Shown here one piece after another: positions 25,040 through 34,391 of a DNA stretch of 64,000 nucleotides. A model generated the notes under the pieces. It worked only from the letters and a program-made list of their open reading frames with translations. It ran no database searches and had not been told where the DNA came from. Source of the DNA: Pandoraea pneumonica (GTDB taxonomy: Bacteria > Pseudomonadota > Gammaproteobacteria > Burkholderiales > Burkholderiaceae); NCBI RefSeq assembly GCF_902459645.1, contig NZ_CABPSK010000002.1:806001-870000 (forward strand). Reading direction: 5' to 3'. The stretch's first letter is position 1. Each line of letters begins with the position of its first letter. A program made the position numbers and the translations under genes.

Positions 25040-26227
25040 ATGAAATTCAACGCTTCGCTGTCCCGTGCCGCCGCTGCCGCGGCGCTCGTCGCTTGCGGCT
25101 CGCTTGCTGCACTCCCGGCCCGTGCTCAACAGATTCCGCCGCCGCCGATGTCGGCTAAGGCGTGGACGATCGTCGACGTCACCAGTGGTCAGGTGCTCGC
25201 GGCCGGCGATCCGGATGCGCGTGTGGAGCCGGCTTCGCTCACGAAGATCATGACGTCGTATCTGGTTTTCGAAGCGCTGCGCGACAAGCGCATTTCGATG
25301 GATCAAACCGTCATTCCGGGCGAATCGGTGCGCAAGGTGGGCCGCGACGAGTCGCGTACGTTCATCGAAGCGGGCAAGCCGGTCAGCGTGCACGATCTGG
25401 TCTACGGCATGATCATCCAGTCGGGTAACGACGCCTCGATCGCGCTGGCCGAACTCATCGGCGGCTCGCAGCCGGGCTTCGTCGAACTGATGAACCGTGC
25501 GGCGCAGCGTCTGGGCCTGAAGAATACGCATTACACGAACGTGGACGGTCTGACCGATCCGCAGCACTACACGACGGTCGCCGACATCGCCGCGCTGTCG
25601 ACGCACATGATTCAAGACTTCCCCGAGTACTACAAGATCTACTCGGAGAAGAGCTTCACGTACAACAACATTCGCCAGCCGAACCGCAATCGTCTGCTCT
25701 CGCTCGACCCGACCGTGGACGGTCTGAAGACCGGTCACACGAAGGAAGCGGGTTACTGCCTCGTGTCGACGGCGTCGCGTCCGCTGCCGGGTACGCCGGG
25801 CGCCAATCGCCGCGTGTTGTCGGTGGTGGTGGGTGAGCCGACCGAGCGCGCGCGCGTGCAGGATAGCCTCTCGGCGCTGAACTACGCCTATCAAAACTTC
25901 GACACGCTGCGTGTGTATGGCGCAAACCAAGTCGTCGCCACGCCTAAGGTGTGGAAGGGCAAGGATAGCGAGTTGAAGATCGGCGTGAAGAAGGACACCT
26001 TCATCACCGTGCCGAAGGGCGTGGCCGACAAGATCAAGCCGCAACTCGAACTGCGCGAGCCGCTGATCGCACCGATCGCGAACGGCGCGCAAGTCGGCAC
26101 CGTGAAGGTCATGGCCGATGGCAAGCAACTGGCCGAATTCCCGGTCGTGGCGCTGGCCGATGTGGCTCAGGCCAGCTTTATCGGCCGCGCCTGGGATGCG
26201 CTGCGTTTGATGTTCATGAAGAAGTAA
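25040..26227 (+). CDS. dacC: serine-type D-alanyl-D-alanine carboxypeptidase (PBP5/6 type)
   Basis: 395 aa. Signal peptide 1-29 (ARA/QQ). Penicillin-binding motifs: S66-L-T-K69, S128-G-N130 and K230-T-G232. The C-terminal beta-sandwich domain and a final amphipathic helix (SFIGRAWDALRLMFMKK) anchor it to the periplasmic face of the inner membrane. Trims the terminal D-Ala of peptidoglycan pentapeptides. D-Ala release fits the D-amino acid transaminase gene that follows. The ATG at 25040 sits directly before the signal peptide. A TATAAT box lies at 24854-24859. The symbol could equally be dacA. Confidence 0.93.
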   Translation: MKFNASLSRAAAAAALVACGSLAALPARAQQIPPPPMSAKAWTIVDVTSGQVLAAGDPDARVEPASLTKIMTSYLVFEALRDKRISMDQTVIPGESVRKVGRDESRTFIEAGKPVSVHDLVYGMIIQSGNDASIALAELIGGSQPGFVELMNRAAQRLGLKNTHYTNVDGLTDPQHYTTVADIAALSTHMIQDFPEYYKIYSEKSFTYNNIRQPNRNRLLSLDPTVDGLKTGHTKEAGYCLVSTASRPLPGTPGANRRVLSVVVGEPTERARVQDSLSALNYAYQNFDTLRVYGANQVVATPKVWKGKDSELKIGVKKDTFITVPKGVADKIKPQLELREPLIAPIANGAQVGTVKVMADGKQLAEFPVVALADVAQASFIGRAWDALRLMFMKK

Positions 26228-26333
26228 GGACGTTTCCACGCGCCGGCGAGTCGTCGGCGGCGTGTGGTGAGTCTGGCGGGTTCGCGGTGCGGACCTGCGC
26301 CTCGCCGGTCAGGTCAGGCCGGCAAACGCGAGG

Positions 26334-26354
26334 CGCGCCCCAGGGGCGCGTTTT
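26334..26354 (+). terminator. probable rho-independent terminator
   Basis: CGCGCC(C) / (G)GGCGCG hairpin with a short loop followed by TTTT, about 110 bp after dacC and 38 bp before the transaminase start. It probably reduces read-through. Confidence 0.5.
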
Positions 26355-26391
26355 GCAATTTAGCCGTGCGCGATACGCGCCCCCCGCAAAT

Positions 26392-27240
26392 ATGGACAAC
26401 CCCACCGTCTGGCTCAATGGCGAACTGATTCCGCTCAGTGACGCGAAGATTTCCGTTCTCGATCGCGGTTTCTTGTTCGGCGACGGCATTTACGAAGTCG
26501 TGCCCGTCTACCACGGCAAGCCGTTCCGGCTGGCACAGCATCTGGATCGCCTCGAGCGCAGTCTGGCCGAAATTCGCATCGCCAACCCGTACACCCGCGC
26601 CGAATGGGAAGCGCTGTTTGCGCGCCTGTCCGCCACTTGCGCCGCCGATCCGCACAGCGTGTACGTGCAGGTCACACGTGGCGTGGCGCCGCGTCAGCAC
26701 ACGTTCCCGAAGGACATCACGCCGACGGTGTTCGGCATCGCTACGCCGCTCACGCTGCCTTCGCGCGAGAAGGTCGAGCACGGCGTGGGTGCGGTGACGC
26801 ACGAAGACCGTCGCTGGCTCAATTGCCACATCAAGTCGACGTCGTTGCTGGGCAACGTGCTGATGGCGCAATATGCGGCCGATCACGATGTGCAGGAGAC
26901 GGTGCAGTTCCGCGATGGTTTTCTGACCGAGGCGTCGTCGAGCAACGTGTGGGTGATCAAGGGCGGTGAAATGTTTGCGCCGCCGCGTGATAATCGCATT
27001 TTGGAAGGCATTCGCTACGGCGCGCTCGAAGGGTTTGCCAAGGAGTGCGGTGTCGCATTCCACGAGCGTCCGGTCAGCGAGGAAGAAGTGCGCAACGCCG
27101 ACGAGCTGCTGATCACGTCGGCGACCAAGGAAGTCCTGGCCGTCGTGCGTTTGGACGACAAGCCGGTCGGCGACGGCCGTCCGGGCCCGGTCTTCCGCGC
27201 ACTGTACGCGGCTTATCAGCGAGCCAAGGAGGCGCTATGA
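26392..27240 (+). CDS. dat: D-amino acid aminotransferase (class IV PLP enzyme)
   Basis: 282 aa. Class-IV aminotransferase: LDRGFLFGDGIYEVVPVYHGKPFRL at the N-terminus, PLP lysine Lys148 in LNCHIKSTSLL, and FLTEASSSNVWVI in the cofactor phosphate-binding region. Length and motifs match bacterial D-amino acid (D-Ala) transaminases more than IlvE. It interconverts D-alanine and D-glutamate with 2-oxo acids. Next to dacC (source of D-Ala) and coupled to ybeD by a four-base overlap. The ATG at 26392 starts the family homology. Confidence 0.88.
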   Translation: MDNPTVWLNGELIPLSDAKISVLDRGFLFGDGIYEVVPVYHGKPFRLAQHLDRLERSLAEIRIANPYTRAEWEALFARLSATCAADPHSVYVQVTRGVAPRQHTFPKDITPTVFGIATPLTLPSREKVEHGVGAVTHEDRRWLNCHIKSTSLLGNVLMAQYAADHDVQETVQFRDGFLTEASSSNVWVIKGGEMFAPPRDNRILEGIRYGALEGFAKECGVAFHERPVSEEEVRNADELLITSATKEVLAVVRLDDKPVGDGRPGPVFRALYAAYQRAKEAL

Positions 27241-27509
27241 CGCCGGAGAACAAAGAAAGTTTGTTGGTGTTTCCGTGCGACTTTCCCATCAAGGTAATGG
27301 GCAAGATGCAGCCGGATTTTGCCGATGCCATCGTGGCGTTGTTGCGTGAACTCGATTCCGAGTTCGATGCGGCCACGGTCGAGATGCGTCCGTCGAGTTC
27401 GGGCAACTACCTTGGCCTGACGGTCACGGTGCGCGCCAACTCCAAAACGCACCTCGACGACATTTACCGTGCGCTGCACGGGCACCCGATGGTCAAGGTC
27501 GTGCTGTAA
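27237..27509 (+). CDS. ybeD: YbeD/DUF493 family protein
   Basis: 90 aa, the family's usual size, with LLVFPCDFPIKVMGK, SSSGNYLGLTVTVRANSKTHLDDIYRALHGHPMVKVVL. The fold is ACT-like (ferredoxin-type) and the family is a proposed allosteric or lipoate-linked protein; in many proteobacteria it precedes lipB, as it does here at some distance. Starts at the ATGA overlap with dat, so it is made from the same mRNA. Confidence 0.9.
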   Translation: MTPENKESLLVFPCDFPIKVMGKMQPDFADAIVALLRELDSEFDAATVEMRPSSSGNYLGLTVTVRANSKTHLDDIYRALHGHPMVKVVL

Positions 27510-27517
27510 CACCACGC

Positions 27518-28558
27518 TCACGCGTGCGTCGGCGCACCGTCATCGGGCGGTAGCGCCGGGGCGAGCCCCAATTGGGCGTCGGTGGTCAGCGTGCCCGCCG
27601 TCGACGCCATGCCGGCGGCGAGCGCTTCGGGGCTTGCCTGCGCGGGACGGCGCTGCATGTTCATCACCGCCTCGAACGCCCCCATTTCCTCGAGAAACCA
27701 CGTGCGAAACGCCTGCACGCGCTGCGTTTCGAACACGCCTTGCGGACACACGAAGTAGTAATCCCATTCGCACGGCGTATCGACATCCGAGAGGCGCACC
27801 AGCCGCCCGGCCATGATGTCGCCCACCGCCAGCGAGCGCCGCACGAGGGCCACGCCCTGACCGACGATGGCCGCTTGCGACAGCATCCCCGAATCCTGAT
27901 ACATCATGCCCTGCGTCGGCTCGGGCAGGTCGAATCCGGCTGCCGCAAACCAGGGCGACCACGGCTCGCCTTCCGAGCGCAGCAGCGTGCTTTGCCGGAG
28001 CTCGTCCGCCGTTTGCGGCAGGTGTCCGTCGTTGTATGTGGGCGCACACGCCGGAAAGAACACGTCTTCGAGCACTTTCTCGATGTGCAGGCCGGGCCAG
28101 TTGCCTTTGCCCATGCGCAGTGCGATATCCACGTCGTCACGTTCGAAATCGATCAACTCCGCGCTGCAACGCAACTCCACTTCAAGCTCGGGATGACGGT
28201 CGATGAAGCGCCCAATGCGCGGCGTCAGCCAGCGGCTCGCAAACGACGGCATTGTGGTGAGCACCAAGCGCCGTTCGCTGCGCGTGCCCGCCTGCAACTT
28301 GCGCGTGGCTTGTGCGATGTCGCCAAGTGCGGCGCGGATCGATACCGCGTACTGCCGTCCCGCCGCCGTCAGGCTGATGCGCTTGCCGTTGCGGGCGAAG
28401 AGTTGGGTGCCTAGTTCCTGCTCAAGCGCGCGGATCTGATGGCTGATGGCGCCGTGCGTGACGAACAATTCCTCGGCGGCGCGGGAAAAGCTCTCCAGAC
28501 GCGCGGCCGCTTCGAACGCGCGCAGAGCACTCAGGTTGGGAAGTCTCCGAAGATCCAT
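27518..28558 (-). CDS. gcvA: LysR family regulator, GcvA-like
   Basis: 346 aa. N-terminal winged HTH (FSRAAEELFVTHGAISHQIRALEQELGTQLF) with the GcvA-type opening MDLRRLPNLSALRAFEAAARLESF, then the periplasmic-binding-like effector domain. GcvA regulates the glycine cleavage system in enterobacteria; many Burkholderiales paralogues exist, and no gcv gene is in the window, so the target is unknown. It runs convergent to ybeD and divergent from the DUF2917 gene at 28659. An extra tail of about 40 residues is low complexity. Confidence 0.85.
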   Translation of the reverse strand: MDLRRLPNLSALRAFEAAARLESFSRAAEELFVTHGAISHQIRALEQELGTQLFARNGKRISLTAAGRQYAVSIRAALGDIAQATRKLQAGTRSERRLVLTTMPSFASRWLTPRIGRFIDRHPELEVELRCSAELIDFERDDVDIALRMGKGNWPGLHIEKVLEDVFFPACAPTYNDGHLPQTADELRQSTLLRSEGEPWSPWFAAAGFDLPEPTQGMMYQDSGMLSQAAIVGQGVALVRRSLAVGDIMAGRLVRLSDVDTPCEWDYYFVCPQGVFETQRVQAFRTWFLEEMGAFEAVMNMQRRPAQASPEALAAGMASTAGTLTTDAQLGLAPALPPDDGAPTHA

Positions 28559-28658
28559 GTGAGCTTTATTAGCAAGGCCGTGAAAATATGTCGTTTGGTG
28601 TAGCGCTTGGCAGTCCCTATGATTCAGTCATTGTCTCGCACTGAGTGGGGGTCGTAAA

Positions 28659-28991
28659 ATGCAAAACAATTTGACAAAGGTGCAATATTTTTACGGCATC
28701 CGGCCGGGCGAAGTCGTGAGTCTCGACTTGCACCACGAGCATACGCTTGTCGCCCGCGGTGCGGCAGTTTGGGTGACACGGGCAGGCGACCCGCGCGACT
28801 ACTGGCTGATGCCGGGTCAGCGTCTGGCCGTGGAACCGGGACGCCGTTACTGGGTGTCGTCGGACGACGGAGCCGAAGCGCAACTCGAACGTGAAGTGGC
28901 GCATCGCTTCCCGCTAGTGCGCGAGCTTCGCCGCTGGCTGGCCGGGCGCCGGGCCGCACGTGAAGCGAATTCCTGCGCATCCGCCGCTTGA
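28659..28991 (+). CDS. DUF2917 domain protein
   Basis: 110 aa. A small cupin-like beta protein: LHHEHTLVARGAAVWVTRAGDPRDYWLMPGQRLAVEPGRRYWVSSDDGAEAQLE, the DUF2917 pattern found in Burkholderiales. No signal peptide, no catalytic residues recognised. Divergent from the LysR gene with a 100-bp shared promoter region, so it is a plausible regulatory target. Function unknown. Confidence 0.8.
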   Translation: MQNNLTKVQYFYGIRPGEVVSLDLHHEHTLVARGAAVWVTRAGDPRDYWLMPGQRLAVEPGRRYWVSSDDGAEAQLEREVAHRFPLVRELRRWLAGRRAAREANSCASAA

Positions 28992-29171
28992 GGTGTCGTG
29001 ACGGCAGATGCGCGGCGATCGCGCCGAGTCCGACCGCAGCCGTCGAGGTGTCTGAATCATCAAATTTCACGCGCTCGCGTGGCAGTCCTTGCCACCGAGC
29101 GCGTGAGTCGTTTTAAACATTGGCTTGATGTCAATTGAATTCACATCAAAGCGCGCAATAATCCAACGAAA

Positions 29172-30194
29172 ATGCGCCGCTTCATGGGGAGATTTCGCGC
29201 AATGACGCAAGGTTCTAGCCCGGCACGCACTACGCCGGTCGCTTCTACATCCGCTGCTAGGCCCGCCAACGCGGGGCATGGCCCGTCGAACCCACAGGCT
29301 GACGAGCGTTTGGGCCGGTGGCTGATGGTCGCCGCGATGGTGATTTCCGGCACCATCGGGTACTTCGTTCTGATGTCCGGGCAGCCTGCGCTCAATGTGG
29401 TGTTCTTCCGATGCCTGATCGGTGCCGCCAGTCTGTGCGCTTGGTGCGCCTACCGAGGCTACTGGCGCGGGCTGCGCCTGGCGCGCTGGCAAATCGTGAA
29501 CGTGGCGTTGGGTGCGATCACGCTCGTGTCGAACTGGTACTTCCTGTTCAGCGCGTACAAGCTCACGTCCGTGGGGATTACGACCGTCGTCTATAACGTG
29601 CAGCCGTTCTTGCTGGTGATGGCTAGCGCCATCATCACGCGCGAGCGGCCGTCTGCCGCGACGCTGGGGTTCCTTGGGCTGGCGTTCGCCGGGTTGGTGA
29701 TTCTGGCCGAGCCGGGTGGCGTGCACGGCGCGGGTTATCTGCTCGGCGTGGCGAGCGCGCTGGCCGCGGCCTCGCTTTACGCGGCGACCACGTTGTTCAC
29801 CAAAAAGCTGGCGGGCACGCTGCGGCCCGAGATTATCGCCGCGCTGCACATGGTCATCGGCGCGGTGGTGTTCGTGTGGATGGCCGACTTCGGCCACCTG
29901 CCCAGCGGCTCGCATCAGATCGGGGCCATCGTCACGCTGGGTCTGTTCCACACCACGTTCATGTACTTGCTGCTGTACGGCGCGTTTCAGAAAGCGTCGA
30001 CGTCGAGCCTTGCCGTTTTTGGCTTCGTGTATCCGGTGGTGGCCGTGGCTGTCGACTTTCTCGCGTTCGGCATCGTGCTGCATCCAACGCAGTGGCTGGG
30101 CGGCGTGATGATTCTGGTCGCGGCAGGTTGCTACGCGAGGGGTGTGGGCGCGGGAGCGGGGAAGAAGGCGGGGAAGAAGGCGGGGGCGGCCTGA
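29172..30194 (+). CDS. DMT superfamily (EamA) transporter
   Basis: 340 aa with about ten transmembrane helices in two EamA repeats: WLMVAAMVISGTIGYFVL and FFRCLIGAASLCAWCAY in the first, ASALAAASLYAATTLFTKKL and LGLFHTTFMYLLLYGAFQKASTSSLAVFGFVYPVVAVAVDFLAFG in the second. Inner-membrane exporter of metabolites, often amino acids; substrate unknown. The true start may be the ATG at 29202 (MTQGSSPART), since the first ten residues are basic without homology. The C-terminus is Gly/Lys rich. Confidence 0.88.
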   Translation: MRRFMGRFRAMTQGSSPARTTPVASTSAARPANAGHGPSNPQADERLGRWLMVAAMVISGTIGYFVLMSGQPALNVVFFRCLIGAASLCAWCAYRGYWRGLRLARWQIVNVALGAITLVSNWYFLFSAYKLTSVGITTVVYNVQPFLLVMASAIITRERPSAATLGFLGLAFAGLVILAEPGGVHGAGYLLGVASALAAASLYAATTLFTKKLAGTLRPEIIAALHMVIGAVVFVWMADFGHLPSGSHQIGAIVTLGLFHTTFMYLLLYGAFQKASTSSLAVFGFVYPVVAVAVDFLAFGIVLHPTQWLGGVMILVAAGCYARGVGAGAGKKAGKKAGAA

Positions 30195-30275
30195 ACCGTC
30201 AACTTCACCCCATGAACGTGAACTTCGCCGCAGCGCTCCGAGCAAGACGCGGCGGGTTTCGTTAAAATCGCGCTC

Positions 30276-31001
30276 ATGACCTCCCCGATCGAAGTGTGCT
30301 GGCGCGGCACCGAAGACTACGCCACATCGTTCGACGCCATGCGCGCGTACACTGATGCGCGTGGCGCGCACGGCCCGGATCAACTCTGGATCGTCCAGCA
30401 TCCCCCCGTCTACACGCTGGGACTCGCGGGCGACCCTGCTCACCTGCTGATTGCCGACAGCGGCATCCCCCTCGTCAAAGTCGACCGAGGCGGGCAGATC
30501 ACGTACCACGGCCCCGGCCAAGTGGTGATCTACCTGCTCGTCGACCTGCGCCGGCGCAAGCTTGGCGTGCGCGAACTGGTGCGGCTAATCGAGCAGGCGG
30601 TGATTGATACCCTTGGAGCGTATAATCTCGCTGTTGAGCGCCGGGCTGGCGCGCCGGGCATCTATGTGAGCCCGGGCGACGGCACCGTAGCGCATGCTGG
30701 CGCGAAAATCGCCGCACTCGGGTTGAAAATCCGCAACGGATGCAGTTATCACGGCGTGTCGTTGAACGTCGGGATGGATTTGCGGCCGTTCGACTGGATC
30801 AATCCGTGCGGTTACGCCGGTTTGCAAACCGTAGACATGGCCACGCTCGGCGTGGCCGCCCGCTGGGACGAAGTGGCCGCGCGACTGGCGCAGCAACTCG
30901 GCCATCACCTCGAACAGCACCCCGCGACGGCTGACGCCGCGCCGCCTGCCGATTCTGCGCTCAGCGCCGACGCGGCCGCCAGCGCGAACACCGCCGCCTG
31001 A
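30276..31001 (+). CDS. lipB: lipoyl(octanoyl) transferase
   Basis: 241 aa. Transfers octanoate from acyl carrier protein to lipoyl domains. Motif [19 protein letters not shown], Lys144 in [21 protein letters not shown] and the acyl-accepting Cys178 in [10 protein letters not shown] are all present. The last 30 residues are an Ala/Asp tail outside the fold. Precedes lipA by 23 bp: classic lipoate operon. A TAAAAT box about ten bases before the ATG leader (around 30264-30269) could be the -10. Confidence 0.95.
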   Translation: MTSPIEVCWRGTEDYATSFDAMRAYTDARGAHGPDQLWIVQHPPVYTLGLAGDPAHLLIADSGIPLVKVDRGGQITYHGPGQVVIYLLVDLRRRKLGVRELVRLIEQAVIDTLGAYNLAVERRAGAPGIYVSPGDGTVAHAGAKIAALGLKIRNGCSYHGVSLNVGMDLRPFDWINPCGYAGLQTVDMATLGVAARWDEVAARLAQQLGHHLEQHPATADAAPPADSALSADAAASANTAA

Positions 31002-31024
31002 ATGGACGCCTGGAAAGCCCCATC

Positions 31025-32029
31025 ATGACCACCACCGTGAACGACACCGCGAGCAAGGAAGTTCGCACGATCGATGGCGATTACGACGCCACCGCCAAGC
31101 AGAAGTCGCAAGCCAAGACGGCGCGCATTCCGATCAAGATCGTGCCGATCGAGCGGCTGAAGAAGCCGGATTGGATTCGTGTGAAGGCGGCCACGCACAC
31201 GTCGCGTTTCTACGAGATCAAGCAGATTCTGCGCGAGCACAACCTGCACACCGTTTGCGAAGAGGCGAGCTGCCCGAATATCGGCGAGTGCTTCGGCAAG
31301 GGCACGGCTACGTTCATGATCATGGGCGACAAGTGCACGCGCCGTTGCCCGTTCTGCGACGTGGGCCACGGCCGCCCGGACCCGCTCGACGCCGATGAGC
31401 CGCTGAACCTTGCCAAGACCATCGCGGCGATGCGCCTCAAGTACGTGGTGATCACCAGCGTCGACCGTGACGACCTGCGCGACGGCGGTGCTCAGCACTT
31501 TGTCGATTGCATTCGCCACGTGCGCGAGCTGTCGCCGCAAACCCGCATCGAAATCCTGACGCCGGACTTCCGTGCCCGTCTGGACCGCGCGCTGGGCATC
31601 CTGAACGCCGCACCGCCCGACGTGATGAACCACAACCTCGAAACGGTGCCGCGCCTGTACAAGGAAGCGCGCCCGGGGTCGGATTATCAGCATTCGCTCA
31701 CGCTGCTCAAGGAGTTCAAGGCGAAGCATCCGGACGTGGCAACGAAGTCGGGCCTGATGGTCGGCTTGGGTGAGACGGACGAGGAAATTCTGGAAGTGAT
31801 GCGCGATTTGCGCGCTCACAACGTTGATATGTTGACGATTGGCCAGTATCTCCAGCCGTCGGAACACCACTTGGCGGTGCGCCGTTATGTGACGCCCGAT
31901 ACGTTCAAGATGTTCGAAGAAGAGGCCTACAAAATGGGCTTCACGCACGCCGCCGTTGGGGCGATGGTGCGTTCGAGCTATCACGCTGACGTGCAGGCCC
32001 ACGAAGCCGGTGTGGCCGACGCCATCTAA
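31025..32029 (+). CDS. lipA: lipoyl synthase (radical SAM)
   Basis: 334 aa. Inserts two sulfurs into protein-bound octanoyl groups. The auxiliary cluster cysteines Cys78, Cys83 and Cys89 ([12 protein letters not shown]) and the radical-SAM cluster Cys104, Cys108 and Cys111 (CTRRCPFC) are intact, and the C-terminal VRSSYHA motif provides the auxiliary-cluster serine. Cytoplasmic. Second gene of lipB-lipA, closed by a strong terminator. Confidence 0.97.
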   Translation: MTTTVNDTASKEVRTIDGDYDATAKQKSQAKTARIPIKIVPIERLKKPDWIRVKAATHTSRFYEIKQILREHNLHTVCEEASCPNIGECFGKGTATFMIMGDKCTRRCPFCDVGHGRPDPLDADEPLNLAKTIAAMRLKYVVITSVDRDDLRDGGAQHFVDCIRHVRELSPQTRIEILTPDFRARLDRALGILNAAPPDVMNHNLETVPRLYKEARPGSDYQHSLTLLKEFKAKHPDVATKSGLMVGLGETDEEILEVMRDLRAHNVDMLTIGQYLQPSEHHLAVRRYVTPDTFKMFEEEAYKMGFTHAAVGAMVRSSYHADVQAHEAGVADAI

Positions 32030-32088
32030 GGCGGCGCTAAAGCACGACAAGCAGATAACCCGGGCCGCAACATCCCCGGGGACGAAAG

Positions 32089-32118
32089 AGCGGACGGTGT
32101 CTTACCGTCCGCTTTTTT
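32089..32118 (+). terminator. rho-independent terminator after lipA
   Basis: Perfect 10-bp stem AGCGGACGGT / ACCGTCCGCT, loop GTCTT, T run to 32118; 60 bp after the lipA stop. Confidence 0.92.
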
Positions 32119-32347
32119 ATTGGGCCGACGGGAAAAGTCATTACGAGCCATCACACACGTCGCCCGGTTCGATACGCAATACGCTCGCAACGGGCTCGTA
32201 AAACGCCTGCGACCGCAGGGAAAACGCACCGAACCGTCACCGTTCTGCCATTAACGTCGCGCATTCGCCGTGACGGCAAACGCGCCGCCCCCTACGCCGC
32301 GCCGAAATATGTTGTAACAACCATCACCTTGCCGCTCCTCCGGCGTT

Positions 32348-32402
32348 GTTTCAGAATATTGAAACCTTGTTTTGCTGGTCAAAACGAAGGGTTCGCTATA
32401 CG
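32348..32402 (+). promoter_or_regulatory. two adjacent palindromes and putative promoter of the formylglutamate amidohydrolase gene
   Basis: GTTTCA-GAATAT-TGAAAC (32348-32365) and GTTTTG-CTGGT-CAAAAC (32369-32385): perfect 6-base arms in both, three bases apart, in an AT-rich patch. A TATACG box at 32397-32402 with TTGCTG (32372-32377) upstream could form a sigma-70 promoter whose -35 lies inside the second palindrome. The IclR regulator at 33322 is the obvious candidate to bind. Confidence 0.5.
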
Positions 32403-32437
32403 CGAGTGAGAGTTCCGAACGTACGTGAGGAGACGGC

Positions 32438-33322
32438 ATGTCCCGTCAGGTGACCGAGGGTCGATATTTTGTGGAGGCGCCGCAAGCCGGGCGAGGCGGG
32501 CAATTGCTCCGTCACCCGCTGGTATTCGACGCCCCGCACAGCGGCCACGTGTTTCCGCCCGACTTCGACACCATCGCACCGACGGCTGCGATTCATGCCT
32601 GTGGCGACGCCTACGTCGACGAACTGTGGTCCATCGTCACGCAACACGGTGCCACGCTCGTCGCCGCGCTCTTCCCGCGCGCCTATATCGATCCGAACCG
32701 CGCCGTCCACGATATCGACCCTGAGTTACTAGCGAGCCTGTGGCCGCACGACGCGCGCCCCGAGGCGTACAGCGAGCGTGGAGTCGGTCTGTTGCATCGC
32801 TTTGCCGCGCCGAACCAGCCGCTCTACGACCGGCGCTTGAGCGTGGCCGAAGTGGAACGCCGCATCAACGATTACTACCTGCCGTACCGGCATGCGTTGC
32901 GCGATGCGCTCGACGCCGCCTGGAACGAGTACGGCGTGGTCTGGCATCTCGATTGCCACTCGATGAGCTCGCGCGGCGGTGCGCTCGACCCCGATGCCGG
33001 GATGTCGCGTGCCGACGTCATCGTGAGCGACTACGACGGCACCACGGCCGACCCGGCGTTCTCGCGCTGGCTCATCGCCGAGTTCACGCGGCTGGGGTTT
33101 CGCGTGGCATACAACACGCCCTATCGCGGCGGCGACATCGTGCGCCACTTCGGACGGCCTGCCGAGCGTCGGCACAGCGTGCAGATCGAGCTGAACCGGG
33201 CGCTTTACATGAATGAATCACGCGGCGAGAAACATGACGGTTTCGCGTCGCTGCAATCGCAACTAGGGCAATTTGCGGCGGCGCTTGCCGCGTATGCCGA
33301 ACAACATAGCGAGGAAGCTTGA
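32438..33322 (+). CDS. N-formylglutamate amidohydrolase
   Basis: 294 aa. Hydrolyses N-formyl-L-glutamate (or a related N-formyl/N-acyl amino acid) to formate and the amino acid; the HutG family is zinc dependent. Key blocks: LVFDAPHSGHVFPPDF, ALFPRAYIDPNRAVHDID, VWHLDCHSMSSRGG, YDGTTADPAFSRWL and NTPYRGGDIVRHFGRP. No other hut gene lies nearby, so it is probably not the last step of a local histidine pathway. Its stop overlaps the start of the IclR gene (TGATG), so the regulator is co-translated. Palindromes lie at 32348-32385. Confidence 0.9.
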   Translation: MSRQVTEGRYFVEAPQAGRGGQLLRHPLVFDAPHSGHVFPPDFDTIAPTAAIHACGDAYVDELWSIVTQHGATLVAALFPRAYIDPNRAVHDIDPELLASLWPHDARPEAYSERGVGLLHRFAAPNQPLYDRRLSVAEVERRINDYYLPYRHALRDALDAAWNEYGVVWHLDCHSMSSRGGALDPDAGMSRADVIVSDYDGTTADPAFSRWLIAEFTRLGFRVAYNTPYRGGDIVRHFGRPAERRHSVQIELNRALYMNESRGEKHDGFASLQSQLGQFAAALAAYAEQHSEEA

Positions 33323-34101
33323 TGGACTACACAGTCGCTTCGGTCGACACGGCGCTTTCGCTGCTGTCGCTGGTCGGGGAATGCCCCGGTCTGGGTGTGA
33401 CGGAACTGGCGCAACGCGCTGGCCTGAACAAGTCGCGTGCCTTTCGCCTGTTGGCGACGCTCGAACAGCACCGCTGGGTCGTGCGAGAGGGCAGCCCCGT
33501 GACCTACGTGCTTGGCGCGCAAGCGCTGGTGCTCGGCGTGGCCGGTCACGAGCAGGTGAACCTGGTGAAGGTGGCGCATCGCCATATCCAGTCGCTCAAC
33601 CGTGCGCTCAACGAAAACATTCAACTGCGCGTGCGCGACGGCCTTGAGTCGCTGTGCGTGGCGCGCGTGGAATCGACCCACGAACTGCGCGTGCATGGCG
33701 TGGTGGGCAACCGCCGCCCGCTATACGTTGGCGCGTCGGGTCGTGTGTTGCTGGCGTTCGCGTCGGACGACGTGCGTGCTCAGGTGTTGGGCCGTCCGCG
33801 TAAGCGCTTCACGGCAGGCACGCTGATCGAGCGCGATGAGCTTGCCGCTGAGTTGCTCAACGTGCGCACGCAAGACTGCGCCGTGAGCTTCGGTGAGCTG
33901 GCCCCGGAAGCCGTGTCGGTCGCCGTGCCGGTGCGCGATGCCTCGGGCGAAGTGATTGCGTCGCTGTCGGCCTCGGGCCCGTCCTCGCGGATGACCCGTG
34001 CGTTGCTGCCGGATATCTCGTCGCGCCTGTCGGCCTGCGCCGCGGAAATTTCCGCCGAGCTGGGCTATCAGGTGCAAGTGCCGGAAGTGCTGTCGGCCTG
34101 A
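33322..34101 (+). CDS. IclR family transcriptional regulator
   Basis: 259 aa, compact IclR. N-terminal winged helix (DTALSLLSLVGECPGLGVTELAQRAGLNKSRAFRLLATLEQHRWV) and effector domain (GNRRPLYVGASGRVLLAFA...VSVAVPVRDASGEVIASLSASGP). It begins inside the stop codon of the amidohydrolase gene and lies before an ABC-transporter operon, so both are likely targets. Effector may be the formyl-amino acid or its product (inference). Confidence 0.92.
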   Translation: MDYTVASVDTALSLLSLVGECPGLGVTELAQRAGLNKSRAFRLLATLEQHRWVVREGSPVTYVLGAQALVLGVAGHEQVNLVKVAHRHIQSLNRALNENIQLRVRDGLESLCVARVESTHELRVHGVVGNRRPLYVGASGRVLLAFASDDVRAQVLGRPRKRFTAGTLIERDELAAELLNVRTQDCAVSFGELAPEAVSVAVPVRDASGEVIASLSASGPSSRMTRALLPDISSRLSACAAEISAELGYQVQVPEVLSA

Positions 34102-34290
34102 AGTCCGCGACAGCGGCACATCGACCGGCCGGTGCATTCACTGCTTCGGCCGGCGGTGGCGTCGCCAACGCGTTAGCCGCCCACAACGCGCCCAAATCGC
34201 TACGGATTTTTCAACGTTCCGTTGTGCGTTAGCCTTCTCGGGGTTTGCCCCCATCCGCATCGCGAGATTTCCCCATTTCGCCCAAAATTC

Positions 34291-34332
34291 CGGAAATCCA
34301 GAAACAATATTCTGTGATTTTCTGGATTTCCG
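34291..34332. promoter_or_regulatory. 14-bp perfect inverted repeat upstream of sigma-54 promoter
   Basis: CGGAAATCCAGAAA (34291-34304) and its exact complement TTTCTGGATTTCCG (34319-34332) with a 14-base spacer. Its centre is about 105 bp upstream of the expected start from the -24/-12 promoter at 34392, a normal enhancer distance. It includes GGAAAT, similar to the half-site of E. coli IclR operators. Either an activator or an IclR site. Confidence 0.55.
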
Positions 34333-34391
34333 TATACCCGACCATCGGGTTTTCCACACTTTCTCCCAAATAAATCAAAGACATAGTTTGC

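Noticed and set aside
29067-30521. 484-aa open frame on the minus strand
   Set aside because: It covers the DMT transporter and the start of lipB, both with strong homology. Composition is Arg/His-rich, typical of antisense of GC-rich coding DNA.
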